Shown here: positions 1 to 11,119 of the stretch, piece by piece
Numbering within the stretch: the stretch's first letter is position 1
Layout of the letters: each line of letters starts with the position of its first letter
Assembly: GCA_947179485.1 (NCBI GenBank)
Contig: OX359245.1
Location: forward strand, 65,769,067-65,833,066
Reading direction: 5' to 3'
Origin: Allacma fusca
Lineage: Eukaryota > Arthropoda > Collembola > Symphypleona > Sminthuridae
DNA: 64,000 nucleotides
The notes under the pieces: generated by a model
Told to the model about the DNA's origin: nothing
Databases searched by the model: none
Seen by the model: the letters and a program-made list of their open reading frames with translations, nothing else
Program-made: the position numbers and the translations under genes

Positions 1-1137
1 AAGCAAAGTTGCAGCAACTCTGCTTCCAAAGCGAAACTTAACAATGAGAAGGGTACATCTTGAAGCTGTCATATTTTTACCAAGTATCCGTGAAATTTTT
101 TTTGAAAGCACAGAGATTGTTGAAACTTGTATGGGGTTTTATTTGCGTGTAAATAACGAAAATATAAAATAACGAGGGCACTCACCAGGGCGAGGGAGAG
201 GGGTGAATTTTAAAATTAGCACCTCACGAGGGTGAGGGTGAGAACAATCCGCAACATGTCGCTTTATTGATGACGAGGGAGAGTGCTTGCAGACTATAAT
301 CTATCTCTCGCAAAAAGGCAGAGGGAGACAAAAAGGCCCATCTATGCATTATAGGCTAATTACCCGGTTTATTTGTAGTATGTAATATACTTGTATTTAC
401 AACTGAAGTTCGTATTTTTCATTGGTGAAGCCGAAGTTTGTTTATGCATCTCATTATCCGCATCATTTTGTTATCTCCAAAACTACTGACTGTATTTCAA
501 TGAAATGTTTTGTGAATATTGTTTATGTAAATAGTAATAGTTATTGGTTATGTTGTTGAAATCGGCCTTATGGATTTTTCGAAAAAACATCTTGAAATTT
601 TGAACTTCAAGTCAAATGACAGCTAGCTCTAAAACTACTAAATCGATTTCAACGAAATTTTTTGTGAATATTGCATATGTAAATCGGAATGGTTATTCCT
701 AATGTGGTTGAATTCGGCCCGATAGTTTTTTGAAAAAAAAATCTGAAATTTTGAAAAAAAGCTTAAAATTCATCCTACTTTGGCGGCGGTGGCTGACGCC
801 ACCCTACGCAAAGCCTGAATTTATCGGGTAGCTATGATTTTTATTTCAGCGATAAACCAGCAGCACACGGCTTACTAAACGGCACAAGCAAAAATGTAAG
901 TAGCTCTAAAAATTACTCATTATTTAACTTCGAGTGGAATTGGCGAGTAAAATAGGCGACAATTTTCACCATGAAAAAAAGCAACAAGTTGAGAAAACTC
1001 GATTCTTGTAAAAATAGATAATTTTAAGTAATCATTATGAATACCCTGAGAAATACAATCTTGGTATCAACTATTGCTTTCGCGTATGATGTGCACGCAC
1101 CCCAATATTGTTGTGTGCTATTAGCTGTAAGTTCATC
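1..1137. other. Non-coding flank with short repeats
   Basis: I see no gene here. Bases about 176-345 hold a cluster of GAGGG-type motifs on one strand, resembling the motif-array elements found elsewhere in the window. Bases about 479-755 hold a two-copy tandem repeat, listed separately. The rest is AT-rich unique-looking DNA. Confidence 0.5.
479..755. repeat. Two-copy tandem repeat, period about 153 bp
   Basis: The stretch starting AAACTACTGACTGTATTTCA at 479 recurs in diverged form at 632 (AAACTACTAAATCGATTTCA). Both copies continue through TTTTGTGAATATTG, TATGTAAAT and GAAATTTTGAA. No open frame spans them, so this is most likely a decayed local duplication. Confidence 0.6.
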
Positions 1138-3780
1138 TACTAGTCAGCATTTCCGTTTTGTGTTTTCCTTACTTTAATTTAGATGTACAACATGATATTG
1201 CCACTGTAATGAGTTAAATGTTTCTTGAAATAAACTTATTGACCCTTTGCCTGCTCCGAGAACATTACAAGTCTAAAAATCATCATCTTTCAAAACCCAT
1301 AGTTCAGCTCATACTGCTTCAGTTATCTGCATGTTCCATTTCTTGCAATTTTTCAAAATCTTGGAAAATGTGAAAACCTGCTTCCAAGTTGCACATTTAT
1401 GACCTAAGAAAACGATGCCTGCTCTTGTTTCACACTTTTACCTTGCACCGTCCAAAAGTTTGGACCTGTAGAAAAAAATTTTGAACAGAGGATATTTTAT
1501 ATTACCGCTTTGATCATAAATATGTAGTTTTTACTGGCAGTGTGCTTACATTCACACATATTAGAACACATGACAGTTTTAATTTAGTCTAAATCAAATT
1601 ACCTGGCTGAATTAAAAACTTTAGTGAGATTTACTGAAATGTTACTACCAAAATGTGACTGTAGATTCAAAATTTTGTAGAATGCGATTAATACATTTGT
1701 AAGACTCATCAGGAGCATACAGGTTATGCCCGAATGTACGTACACACAAGCAGTATTCTGTAATAGCACTATATACTTAAACTGTAGATCATCAATTATG
1801 GTAAAATATTACACAACCGCCACTTAATTCCATGGAGTTATTGCTGTATTGACCAATCTGTTCTTTCAATATTCAGACTGACTACAGGTAATTTGTGACA
1901 AAATGAGTAGTGTATGCAGAGCTCTTTCTCCGAAAATAAAGCATAATTGCACTCCTTACAAATAAAAATTTCAAAGCGTGCTTCACTGCAGGATTCATTA
2001 ATTTCCTGGTCATCCGACGAGTCGAGTTGAGTATCTTGACAATAAGATTCTTTCTCACTTTCAAGTAAATCTTGCAAATGATATGGTACCCTATTGGGTT
2101 GTTTCCTTGACGAACCCAAATCAGTAATTTTCGCGTATTTCTCTGATGACACAGTCGCTGTTTCAGGAGGGATCTTGCACTTGAGTGACTTTCTTCCAGA
2201 CCGAAATCGTTTTTGAGGGGACAAGGAGCTTCGTAGTTTTGCAGGGTGTTCAAGTTGGCTCAGGTTTTCTTGGATATGAATTTTTTGATGGATTTTTAAA
2301 TGGGACCTGCGCGTGGATGAGTAATTGCAATGTGTACATTTGAACGATCCTTTTCCCGAGTGTAATTTTTCGTGGTTAATTAAAATTGAGCTTTGAGTAC
2401 AGACAAAAGGACAGTGTTGACACTTAAAAGGCTTGTCCCCAGTATGGACTCGTTCATGGCGTTTCAAATTTTCTTTATAAGCTGATTTGAAAGAGCACTG
2501 TCGACACTTAAACGGCTGGAATCCAGAATGCTTCATCCTTTCGTGAACTTCCAAACGATATTTTTGAGCTGCAGCGAAAGGGCAGAGTGGACACTTATGA
2601 GGCCTCTCACCTCTATGCCATTCTTCGTGTCTAGTCAAACTAGTCTTTTGAGCTGTTTTGAAATATCACTGCCGACACTTAAATGGCTTCTCCCCTGTGT
2701 GTTTGTACTCGTGATTTTTCAAACGATATTTATTAGCTGTTTTGAAAGAGCAATGCCGACAATTGAATGGTTTCTCGCCGGTATGAACTCTTTCATGGAT
2801 TTTCAAATCATAGTTTTTTTTACAAGCGTACGAGCAATGTTGGCATTTGTGAGGTTTCTCTCCTGTACGGATTTGGTCGGATATTTTTAAATTCTTGCGT
2901 TCTGCTGAAGCGTCTGGGGACTGTTGAGTTTGGTATTGTTTCCCCATCATGTGTATTGGTTAGTAAATTTTGATTGGATAACTGTAAGTAGAGTTGCTTA
3001 AAAATTTGAAATAATGATTACTGAAAAAGATTTTTTTTGAGTCAATTTTTTCAGATTTAAAAAATGAAAGCAGGTGCTCCAAAATTTGAGCCACTTAATC
3101 TGGTTACCTGATACTCATTCCAAAACCAAATACTGGAGTAAATTGTAAGCGTTTATAAAACATTTTCAGTCATACGCGAGAGTTGTAATAATTGGGACAA
3201 CAAAAATCGCTCTAAAATGACACACGCGGAACAGAAATTTTTAGTTCAGAGATAACCAGCTGCACGGCTTACAGCAAAAATAAAAATCTTTTCTATATTT
3301 ACGATCACTGAAACTTGATCCTACCTCGGCTATTTTAATATAAAACGATCATTCCAGCGCGGGTAGTAGTTAAGCCGAACAATCAGGAAGAACAACAAGT
3401 GATTGGACACAACCCCTGATTATGTTTGCATCAAACACGTTTAAGTGTGTGGCAATTCTGTAAATGGCGAAAAATCATGTCTACGTATAAAAAGCAACTA
3501 AACACGTACAACAGTTTAATCACAACAATGTTGTCTATTCCAGCAAAAATATTGAAATGAGGGAGAGTGGATGGGTGTCTAACGACTGTCTGTGAAGAAA
3601 AGCAATGGTTCAGAAACTTTCAACAAACTTTTGTGCATTTCAATGTACAAGGTAATTATAGAAAAAGGTAAGCCTTCTAGTAGCTAGAAATATATAGTAA
3701 GTGAACCTGTGAAAGGGTTTGTTCAAATTCGTTGTGCCCTTTAGCAGAAATATAATAAACAAGCAAGGACGACAAACAAT
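1138..3780. repeat. Segmental duplication copy A (zinc-finger locus)
   Basis: This block matches 33784-38860 in the same orientation over the gene and both flanks. Shared landmarks include TAGTCAGCATTTCCG at the left edge, the zinc-finger frame, and AACAACAAGTGATTGGACAC near 3394 and 38313. Copy A lacks the 2.3-kb hAT insertion present in copy B, so it serves as the empty site for that insertion. Confidence 0.85.
1838..2950 (-). pseudogene. C2H2 zinc-finger pseudogene A (nonsense codon in a finger)
   Basis: Read on the minus strand, this single frame starts at 2950 and ends at 1838. It would encode a DNA-binding protein of TGEKPF-linked C2H2 fingers, about eight in all, with a distal C-terminal finger (CKEC...HYSFCH). 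The frame is broken once: an in-frame TGA at 2666-2668 replaces the second zinc-binding cysteine of one finger. The intact paralogue at 36841-37869 reads Cys-Pro there. Reading resumes in the same frame directly after the stop, so this is a point mutation rather than a frameshift. Copy A also has one finger more than the intact copy. A shorter protein starting downstream of the stop is possible but would lack the first fingers. Seen: frame, stop and fingers. Inferred: loss of function. Confidence 0.85.
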
Positions 3781-3894
3781 CATTGTTTCCAATTTGCTCC
3801 ACTAAATTTAGTGTAGATTTTATTTGGTGTAGATTTTGACAACTAGTCCGAAAAAAAAGTTTAAAGAATTGACTATATGCGTGAACCATATATG

Positions 3895-5110
3895 CTAGCC
3901 TACCTATATTCCGTCTAGGCAATATAGTTTCCGTTAGGCCTAGCCTACTCTAGGCCCATAATGTTCCATTATTTGGCAACTTCCCTATATCTTCCCTGTA
4001 CGCCCATCACTCTGTGGAGCCCATCATAGACGCTGGCCCAAAGGTGGGCCCCTTTCCCAGATCTAGGATAGAATATAGGCCCAGATCTGGCGTGCAAAAT
4101 AAAAATGAGAAATAAAGGCACGGATGTAGGCTAGGGCTCAAAATAAATATAGGCTAGGATGAAAATCTAGGTAGGGTCTCCAGATTGCTTCTCGGGGTTA
4201 GGGAATATAGGCTAGGCTTCCTGAAACTACCCACACCCACACCTAGAGCGCATATAGGTAAGCCGGTGTGTAAATATGTTCCGTAATGGTTATGTATCAT
4301 GTGTACTTTGTTACTACACGGGTAGTAAATATACACATTGGAAAGTATTAATAATTTATATATAATTATCCAGGGGTTTAGGAGAAAGTACTGTGTCTTC
4401 TAGGCTAGAGAAATTTCTAGGCAGGCGGTCCCTTATGCTAATAGCCTATATAGGATTATAGGCAGGCACTTGTCGCCACCAGCCTTGAGGGATAAGGGCA
4501 TAAATCGTAAATTGAAATTCTGGGCCTATAAGGGGGCCGCAGAAGATTTGAATATTATAGGCAGGATATAGGCTAGAGTAATGAAAAGGCCCACCTTTGC
4601 GCTGGCCTATATTTTATCTCAATTGTAAGCCAGCCTAGCATTTGTGTCTAGATCCCATCCTAGATCTAGGTTGGGAGCCCATCTTTGTCCGTACCATTTA
4701 TAATGGTTCGTTATTGGACTCTTTCGTGACGTTCCAAATGACGCCTATATGTGGTAGCGTAGGAGAAAAGTGACCAATTGAATCGCCTATCGCTATAGTG
4801 TGTGTTGCAAAGATGCTAAACTGATTTTGCCTACCCTACATCCTACCTATAAACTTAGTTTCGCAGAGGCCTTCCTCTCACCTATCTGTGCAATTTCTAC
4901 GGCCCAAAGATGCTAGCCTATACTACATGTAGGCCTATTTGTAGGGTGCGAGTTATTTTCAGAAAAATTATAGGCAAAATAGGGTGCACTGGTTTTTGCA
5001 GAAAAAATGCCTATAAATAGGAAATGCACGCCTGCATACACGCGGTCATATAGGCAAATATGCAGGCAGCACGAGAACACGCTTGTATGAAGGCAAATAT
5101 GTAGGATGTA
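3895..5110. repeat. TAGGC(C)TATA motif-array repeat region
   Basis: The stretch is saturated with TAGGC, AGGCCTA and TATAGGC in both orientations, far above background. It holds no convincing gene. It resembles the other motif-array elements in the window, but I could not fix terminal inverted repeats or target duplications, so it may be several overlapping or decayed elements. Confidence 0.55.
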
Positions 5111-5252
5111 TATACATAACTATTGTCACATTATGGAAGTCTTATTTCAGTCTCAATGCAAACCATAACGATTTTTAAACGTTGGAATATCAGGCTACTG
5201 CAGGTACATGTGAGATTTCCCATTCAAAATAATATCCATACATAACTATATG

Positions 5253-5748
5253 TAGGGTTTGTCGATTTTTAAATGCCTTAGGTATTTTGCCTGCCCGGTA
5301 TTTTTTGCCAGCAGCAAGGCAAAAAAAACAGTTTATGCCTTCGCCTTGCCCTTAAAAATAAATGCCGGGCAAAAAGGCAATAAATGAAAGGCAAAAATTG
5401 TGGCAACAAAAAAATTCTCGAGAAAAATCTTTTGCGGGGCATGTTGAGGTTCAGTATTGTGCCATGAAGAAGTCAAATGACATGCAAACACGTACATGGA
5501 GAAACCGGTACTTTGAAAGTGTATCCTATTTTAAAGTTAGCCACGGTCGGAGCAAGCACTAATGATGGCGGAAATAGAGCGTTCCATGTGTATCGGTAAT
5601 TTATGCCAATTTTGCCAAGGCAAAAAATATTAAATGCCAATTCTGCCAGAATGGCATAAAAATCCTTTTTTGCCCATGTGAATAAATGCTCTAAAAGCCT
5701 GCCAAATTCGCCATTTATGCCATGGCATTTAAAAATCGACAAACCCTA
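5253..5748. mobile_element. Non-autonomous hAT-like element, 496 bp
   Basis: Terminal inverted repeats are near-perfect over 25 bp, beginning TAGGGTTTGTCGATTTTT at the left and its complement at the right. An 8-bp target duplication ACTATATG lies at 5245-5252 and 5749-5756, the length expected for hAT. The interior is full of AATGCC/GGCA motifs and carries no transposase. The short frame 5362-5562 looks incidental. Confidence 0.9.
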
Positions 5749-5772
5749 ACTATATGTACATGTACATATATT

Positions 5773-6534
5773 TTATCTGATTGCACGATTCACACAATCC
5801 GTTCTTTCAATATTCCGTCTGACTACAGGTAATCTGTGGCAAAATGAGTAGTGCATGCAGAGCTCTTTCTCCGACAATAAAGCGTAATTGCACTCCGTAC
5901 AAATAAACATTTCGAAGCGTGCTTGAATTGAGGTTTCATTAATTTCCTGGTCATCCCACGAGACGAGTTGAGTATCTTGACTATAAAATTTGTCCCCACT
6001 TTCAAGTAAATCTTGCAAATGATATTGTACTCTAATGGGTTGTTACCTTGATGAACCCAAATCAGTAATTTTCGCATATTTCTCTGATGACACAGGCGTT
6101 GTTTTAGAAGGGATCTTACACTTGAGCGACTTTCTTCCAGACTGCAAACGTTTTTGAGGGCCAAGGAGCTTCGTAGTTTTGTAGGGTGTTCGAGTTTGTT
6201 CAGGTTTCCTCGTATATGTATTTTTTGGTGGGTTTTTAAACTGGAACTATGCGCTGAAGCGTAATTGCAACGATGACATTTGAACGGTCTCTCTCCGGTA
6301 TGTGTTCTTTCGTGGGATATTACAGACGATCTTTGAGCAGCAACATAAGAGCAGTGTTGACACTTAAAAGGCTTCTCTCCAGTATGCATCCTTTCGTGAT
6401 TTTTCAAAAGGGATCTTTGACCAGCAGAGAATGGGCAGAGTGGACATTTATGAGGCCCCTCACCTGTATGCCATTGTTCGTGTGTTTTCAAACTAGACTT
6501 ATGAGCTGTTTTGAAAGGGCAATGCCTGCAATTA
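5773..6534 (-). pseudogene. C2H2 zinc-finger pseudogene C, 3' part
   Basis: The minus-strand frame holds four TGEKPF-type fingers (6548 down to about 6230). It then shifts frame near 6150-6180, where the equivalent of the linker after the last tandem finger is read out of phase. The original frame resumes for the C-terminal part at 6018-5773, including the terminal finger with CTEC and HYSFCH. At 6534 the gene is interrupted by a 2.5-kb insertion, and its 5' end lies at 9061-9225. It is the third member of the family with the copies at 1838-2950 and 36841-37869. Confidence 0.8.
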
Positions 6535-7639
6535 GGGATGTGCCACAAATGACGTCACCGGAAAATCTGACAAATTACGACTGACTGACTGGATGATCAT
6601 TCGTCGTCACATCGAAGGCTGACTGACTGTATATGACGTCATATGTCTAAGTATATATGGGTATAGTATAACGTCATAGACGGGTTTATTATTAAAAAAT
6701 TCCGCGCATTTGCAAAAAACTATTAATTATGAACAATTAATCGCTTTGTTTAGCTCGTTTTGATCGTCGAGATTTTGTTATTAGCCATCGGTAGTAACCA
6801 TAATAAAAGTAGAAGATCATGTAGGTCAAAGGAAATTTAAAGTGGGCGACTTATTCTGTCAATAATTTTATAATAATGTAGCAAACACATTGTACAGTAG
6901 AAAAACAATTTCACCCGTAAAATTTTGAAAATCAACTTACTCCTGTTTGCTCCTTACCACTTCGTATAAACAAAATCACAAAGAGCCAAAGTGAGGTATT
7001 GTGGTAAAATATGTGGGACAGAAAAAGTAACTTCACGGGCGAATAGGAGCATACGTAGGTTTTATTTAAAAGAATTTTAATTAGAAAATTCACTCAAATC
7101 GAATGAACTTGCTTTTCGCAATATCCGGTCAGTGGTGCGAATTACAGCTGTAAAAGATAGTTTAAAAAATTAGGAAGTCAAAATGTATGTATAGCGAGAT
7201 TATTACCTCACACTACTGTAAAAATGTATAACAAATGTTCGTTTATATGGGTCATATACTTTTCCAAGGCTAGATGGTTGACACTACCTCCTTTAAAATC
7301 AATACTTCTGACATTTTAGATAACGTGTCCACGTGGAAGTTTCACATTATCTAGTGACGCTGATTCGGTAATAATTATTATCCTGATTATATGTAGACAA
7401 GAAGGAATTAATGATATTTGAAACTATAGCGTGGATTAGTAGGCTAGTATTTGATAATATGGGCTTGCACTAAGAACCATTACAGTTATGAACAGTTTGG
7501 TAAATTTTGACTGCGCCACCTGTCGATGACGCAGGTATTAGCATGTGTTTATATGTAACCCTTTTGATTTCGTTAGGTAGAAATTCTATTCTATCTGTAC
7601 AAACGTTATTTGTTGGAAGATCGGTTCAGTCGTATGATG

Positions 7640-8573
7640 CAGAGCTGCGTTCAAGTCAAGTTTTTTAAGATAACTTGACTTGAACTTGACTTGAACTTGA
7701 CTTGAACTTGACTTGAACTTGACTTGAACTTGACTTGAACTTGACTTGAACTTGACTTGAACTTGAAAAATTGCTAGAAAAAAATATCCGCACTTGAACT
7801 TGATGAGTCAAGTTCTTTGAATTACTTGGGTATTCAAGTACATGATTTTCAAGTTAATTTTGTACAACTTGAACTTGATAACAACTTGACTTTCAAGTTC
7901 GACGCACAACGTGACTTGAACGTGAACTTGAACTTGATTTTTCAAGTAGCTCAGTTAGTTCTTGGTAGCTTCAGAATATGTGAAATGTGCATACTTGCAT
8001 ACACTTGCGAACGTATTTTACAGGAATTAGTGCTTGGAGTGTCTGTATTTTCTTTTCCAAACTAATTAAATTACGGGAATCCATGGTATACACGTTCACT
8101 TTAACTCACTTTATAGGACAACGAGCTATAAGTTTTTATTCAAACTATGGCAGCGTACGTGAATTATTACGAGAAGAATCCGACCAATTTGAAATAGCGA
8201 AAGAAATGTTGCTAAAAACGTTATGATGAAGCGTTGAAACGAATTACGCCGGATTTCATTCGGAGCGGAAATTCTAGGACTGTTACAAAATATGCAGTGA
8301 AATTTAACCGCCAAGAATATTCAAGTTATACCCAAGTTATATTCAAGTACATCGGTTGCATGTACTTGAACTTGACTTAATATTGTCATCAAGTAGTGAA
8401 TTGTTTACTTGAACTTGATGGTACTTGAACTTGAAAATTCAGGTTAAAATTCTGAATGTACTTGAACTTGATGTTCACGTTTCAAGTTAAAAAAATTGTC
8501 AGTACTTGACTTGACTTGAACTTGATACGCACTTGAACTATTCAAGTTGTACTTGAACTTGAACGCAGCTCTG
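7640..8573. mobile_element. hAT-like element nested in 6535-9060
   Basis: Ends are CAGAGCTGCGTTCAAGT and its complement. Flanks GTATGATG (7632-7639) and GTATGATA (8574-8581) fit an 8-bp duplication with one later change. The interior is dominated by AACTTGA and TTGAACTTGAC motifs in both orientations. Frames at 7817-8065 and 7987-8226 have no recognisable domain. Confidence 0.8.
7674..7766. repeat. 11-bp minisatellite (TTGACTTGAAC), about 8 copies
   Basis: A near-perfect head-to-tail array of an 11-bp unit lies just inside the left terminus of the nested hAT-like element. Degenerate copies of the same motif flank the right terminus. It is not a CRISPR: there are no spacers. Confidence 0.9.
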
Positions 8574-9060
8574 GTATGATATGAGGAAATTTAAACAGGA
8601 CATATGTATATAAATGCCTATACATACTTCTCTGACAGGTGACGCAGTCGATATGTTTTTTGTATAACTTTTAGTTGATGCGTCAATAAATCCGCACAAA
8701 TTTCAAATTAAAATTAGTATAATATAATAGCAATTCCCCGTTACGTAAATTGTGTTGAAATTGTGTGCTTTAAAAAACTAACAGCAGTTACTGTTCCGTG
8801 TATTACTTAATAATATAATAATTCTTTTTGGTGACTTTGTGAATTTTTATTAGTCCTAAGGATTTTGGACAATGAAGTCGTTATTTCAACTTACGAATTC
8901 GCACGAGATTCTTTGTAAGAGTAACAAAGGGTATGGGTTAAAAGGTACAGAAAATGACGTCACGTTAGGAAAAAGGGACTGACTGAGTACGTCATGTTAA
9001 ATCATGCAGAGACATTATGACCGACTGACTTATTGCATGACGTCATTTGTGGCATATCCC

Positions 9061-9225
9061 TTAAATGGTTTTTCGCCGGTATGAACTCTTCCATGAATTT
9101 TCAAATGATAAAAATATCTACTAGCAAAGGAGCAATGTTGACATTTGTGAGGTTTCTCTCCTGTACGGATTCCGGCGTTTCTTTTAAAATTATTGCGTAC
9201 TTTTGAAGCGCCAGGCACTGATCGG
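9061..9225 (-). pseudogene. C2H2 zinc-finger pseudogene C, 5' part
   Basis: The minus-strand frame carries the first finger of the family (HKCQHC...HLKIHGRVH) followed by TGEKPFK. It is then cut by the element at 6535-9060; the remainder continues at 6534. Upstream of about 9225 the normal N-terminus is lost in an ACTC-rich repeat, so the original start codon region is missing or displaced. Confidence 0.8.
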
Positions 9226-9234
9226 CAAAATTTT

Positions 9235-9660
9235 TGAACTCGATCTCGCACTCAAGAGTTCTAGGAGTCTTTAAACGGAACTCAGAACTCACTCAGGAAC
9301 TCAAATTCTTAATCAAACTAGAGCTCGCACTCGCACTCATGAGTGACTATGATGAAATCTTGCACTCAAACTCGCACTCAGGAACTCTCAGTAACAAATT
9401 AAAATTAGCGCCATTTCAAGGAATCCGCCAAAGAATAACACTGAAGCCGTCCCCTGTACTGACGATGGCTCACATTTTTAACGGAAACGAAATCATCAAA
9501 ACGCTAAATGCTGGCAAAATGTAGTGAATTTTTAAGTGTAGATGGGGGAAACATGCATTCCGTTATGGGATATATGAGTTCCAAATACTGCCCTCACACT
9601 CTCGCTCAATGACTGTAATCTATATTTATGGCACTCGGCCTCACAAAATGAGTTCTGCTC
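9235..9660. repeat. ACTC/CTCGCACTC motif-array repeat
   Basis: Dense ACTC, CTCGCACTC and GGAACTC motifs occupy 9235-9400 and recur in 9585-9660, flanking a more unique middle. This is the layout of the other motif-array elements, but I could not match the two ends as inverted repeats. It abuts both the truncated zinc-finger gene and the hAT exon array. Confidence 0.5.
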
Positions 9661-9666
9661 ATTTTT

Positions 9667-10976
9667 GAACGGGAAGTTGAGAGTTTCAATCGGCCTGATA
9701 AGACTCAACAGAGAACCTTTGTAGCACTATCGGCTTCGCAATCCACTCCGAGAAATTCTCGGGGACAAGAAATCTACGAAGGTACGTACATTTACCTCTC
9801 AGTGAAATAAAATATTTTATATTTTGAGATCAATTACTACCATGCATTCGCTTTGCGGAGAGATAGTGAGACTGTTCCTTGTCCACTGTACTACTCCAAA
9901 CTTTGATCGATTTTAATTACTTGTGTATTTAGATGGGATATTTTCTGAACGGGAAGTTGAGAGTTTCAATCGGCCTGATAAGACTCAACAGAGAACCGTT
10001 GTAGCACTATCGGCTTCGCAATCCACTCAGAGAAATTCTCGAGGACAAGAAATCTACGAAGGTACGTACATTTAACTCTCAGTGAATTGAAATATTTAAT
10101 ATTTTGAGATCAATTACTACCATGCATGCGCTTTGCGGAGAGATAGTGAGACTGTTCCTTTTCCACTGTACTACTCCAAACTTTAATCGATTTTAATTAC
10201 TTGTGTATTTAGATGGGATATTTTCTGAACGGGAAGTTGAGATTTTCAGTCAGCCTGATAAGACTCAACGTAGAACCCTTGCACTATCGGCTTTGCAAGC
10301 CAATCCGCGACATTCTCGAGGACACGAAATCTACGAAGGTACGTACATTTACCTCTCAGTGAATTGAAATATTTTATATTTTGAGATCAATTACTACCAT
10401 GCATGCGCTTTGCGGAGAGATAGTGAGACTGTTCCTTGTCCACTGTACTACTCCAAACTTTAATCGATTTTAATTACTCCTGTATCTAGATGGGATAATT
10501 TCTGAACGGGAAGTTGATATTTTCAGTCAGCCTGATAAGACTCAACAGAGAACCGTTGTAGCACTATCGGCTTCGCAATCCACTCCGCGACATTCTCGAG
10601 GACAACAAATCTACGAAGGTACGTACATTTACCTCTCAGTAAATTGAAATATTTTATATTTTGAGATCAGTTACTACCATGCATTCGCTTTGCGGAGAGA
10701 TCAGTGAGACTGTTTCTTGTCCACTCTACTACTCCAGACTTTGATCGATTTTAATTACTCGTGTATCTAGATGGGATAATTTCTGAACGGGAAGTCGAGA
10801 TTTTTAATCAGCGTGATAAGACTCGACACAGAACCGTTGCACTATCGTCTTCGCAATCCACCTCGCGGAATTCTCATCGACAAGACAGAAATTCGATGAG
10901 ATACTTTTTCGGCAAGAATTCAGGTTGGTACCACCAAGATTTCACAATGAATGTGATCGTAGAAGCTGAGTAGAAA
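9667..10976 (+). repeat. Tandem array of five exon+intron units, period about 278 bp
   Basis: Five units begin GAACGGGAAGT at 9667, 9947, 10227, 10504 and 10784. Each holds an open stretch of 126-129 bp (exons 9933-10061, 10213-10338, 10490-10618; first and last partial) ending TACGAAG before GTACGTAC. A 151-152 bp intron follows, ending in TAG. All full exons are multiples of three with phase 1 at both ends, so they splice in frame in any number. Each encodes a 42-43 residue module containing FNRPDKTQQRTV and LSASQST. The last unit (from 10771) diverges after its middle. A related peptide lies just upstream of the BED finger of the hAT transposase that follows, so this looks like its amplified N-terminal exon. 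Confidence 0.8.
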
Positions 10977-11119
10977 TACTCTGGTAACGATAAATCATAA
11001 TTTTCCGTGACTTGCAGATCCGGGACAAAACTCAAGTCTAAACGTAGTGGGATTGATCGAATCACATCGCAATAATCTTCAACAGACTGCAGATTCCCAA
11101 ATACTTGAACCATTTACTT

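Larger units (their letters stand above)
6535..9060. mobile_element. TIR element with TTA target duplication (PIF/Harbinger-like, non-autonomous)
   Basis: The element splits zinc-finger copy C. Left end GGGATGTGCCACAAATGACG and right end ...ATTTGTGGCATATCCC form inverted repeats of about 24 bp. The 3-bp duplication TTA lies at 6532-6534 and 9061-9063. Removing the element and one TTA restores the finger reading frame seen in the intact paralogue, which fixes both ends. A TTA duplication suits PIF/Harbinger. Subterminal GACTGACTGAC runs lie at both ends. No transposase frame is visible, and a second element (7640-8573) is nested inside. Confidence 0.85.

Noticed and set aside
6532-6535. piggyBac-type TTAA target site for the element at 6535-9060
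   Set aside because: The left flank reads TTAG; only TTA is duplicated, and the TIRs are symmetric only with a TTA duplication.
7674-7766. Regular short repeat array, considered as CRISPR
   Set aside because: Units are contiguous 11-mers without spacers, inside a eukaryotic hAT-like element.
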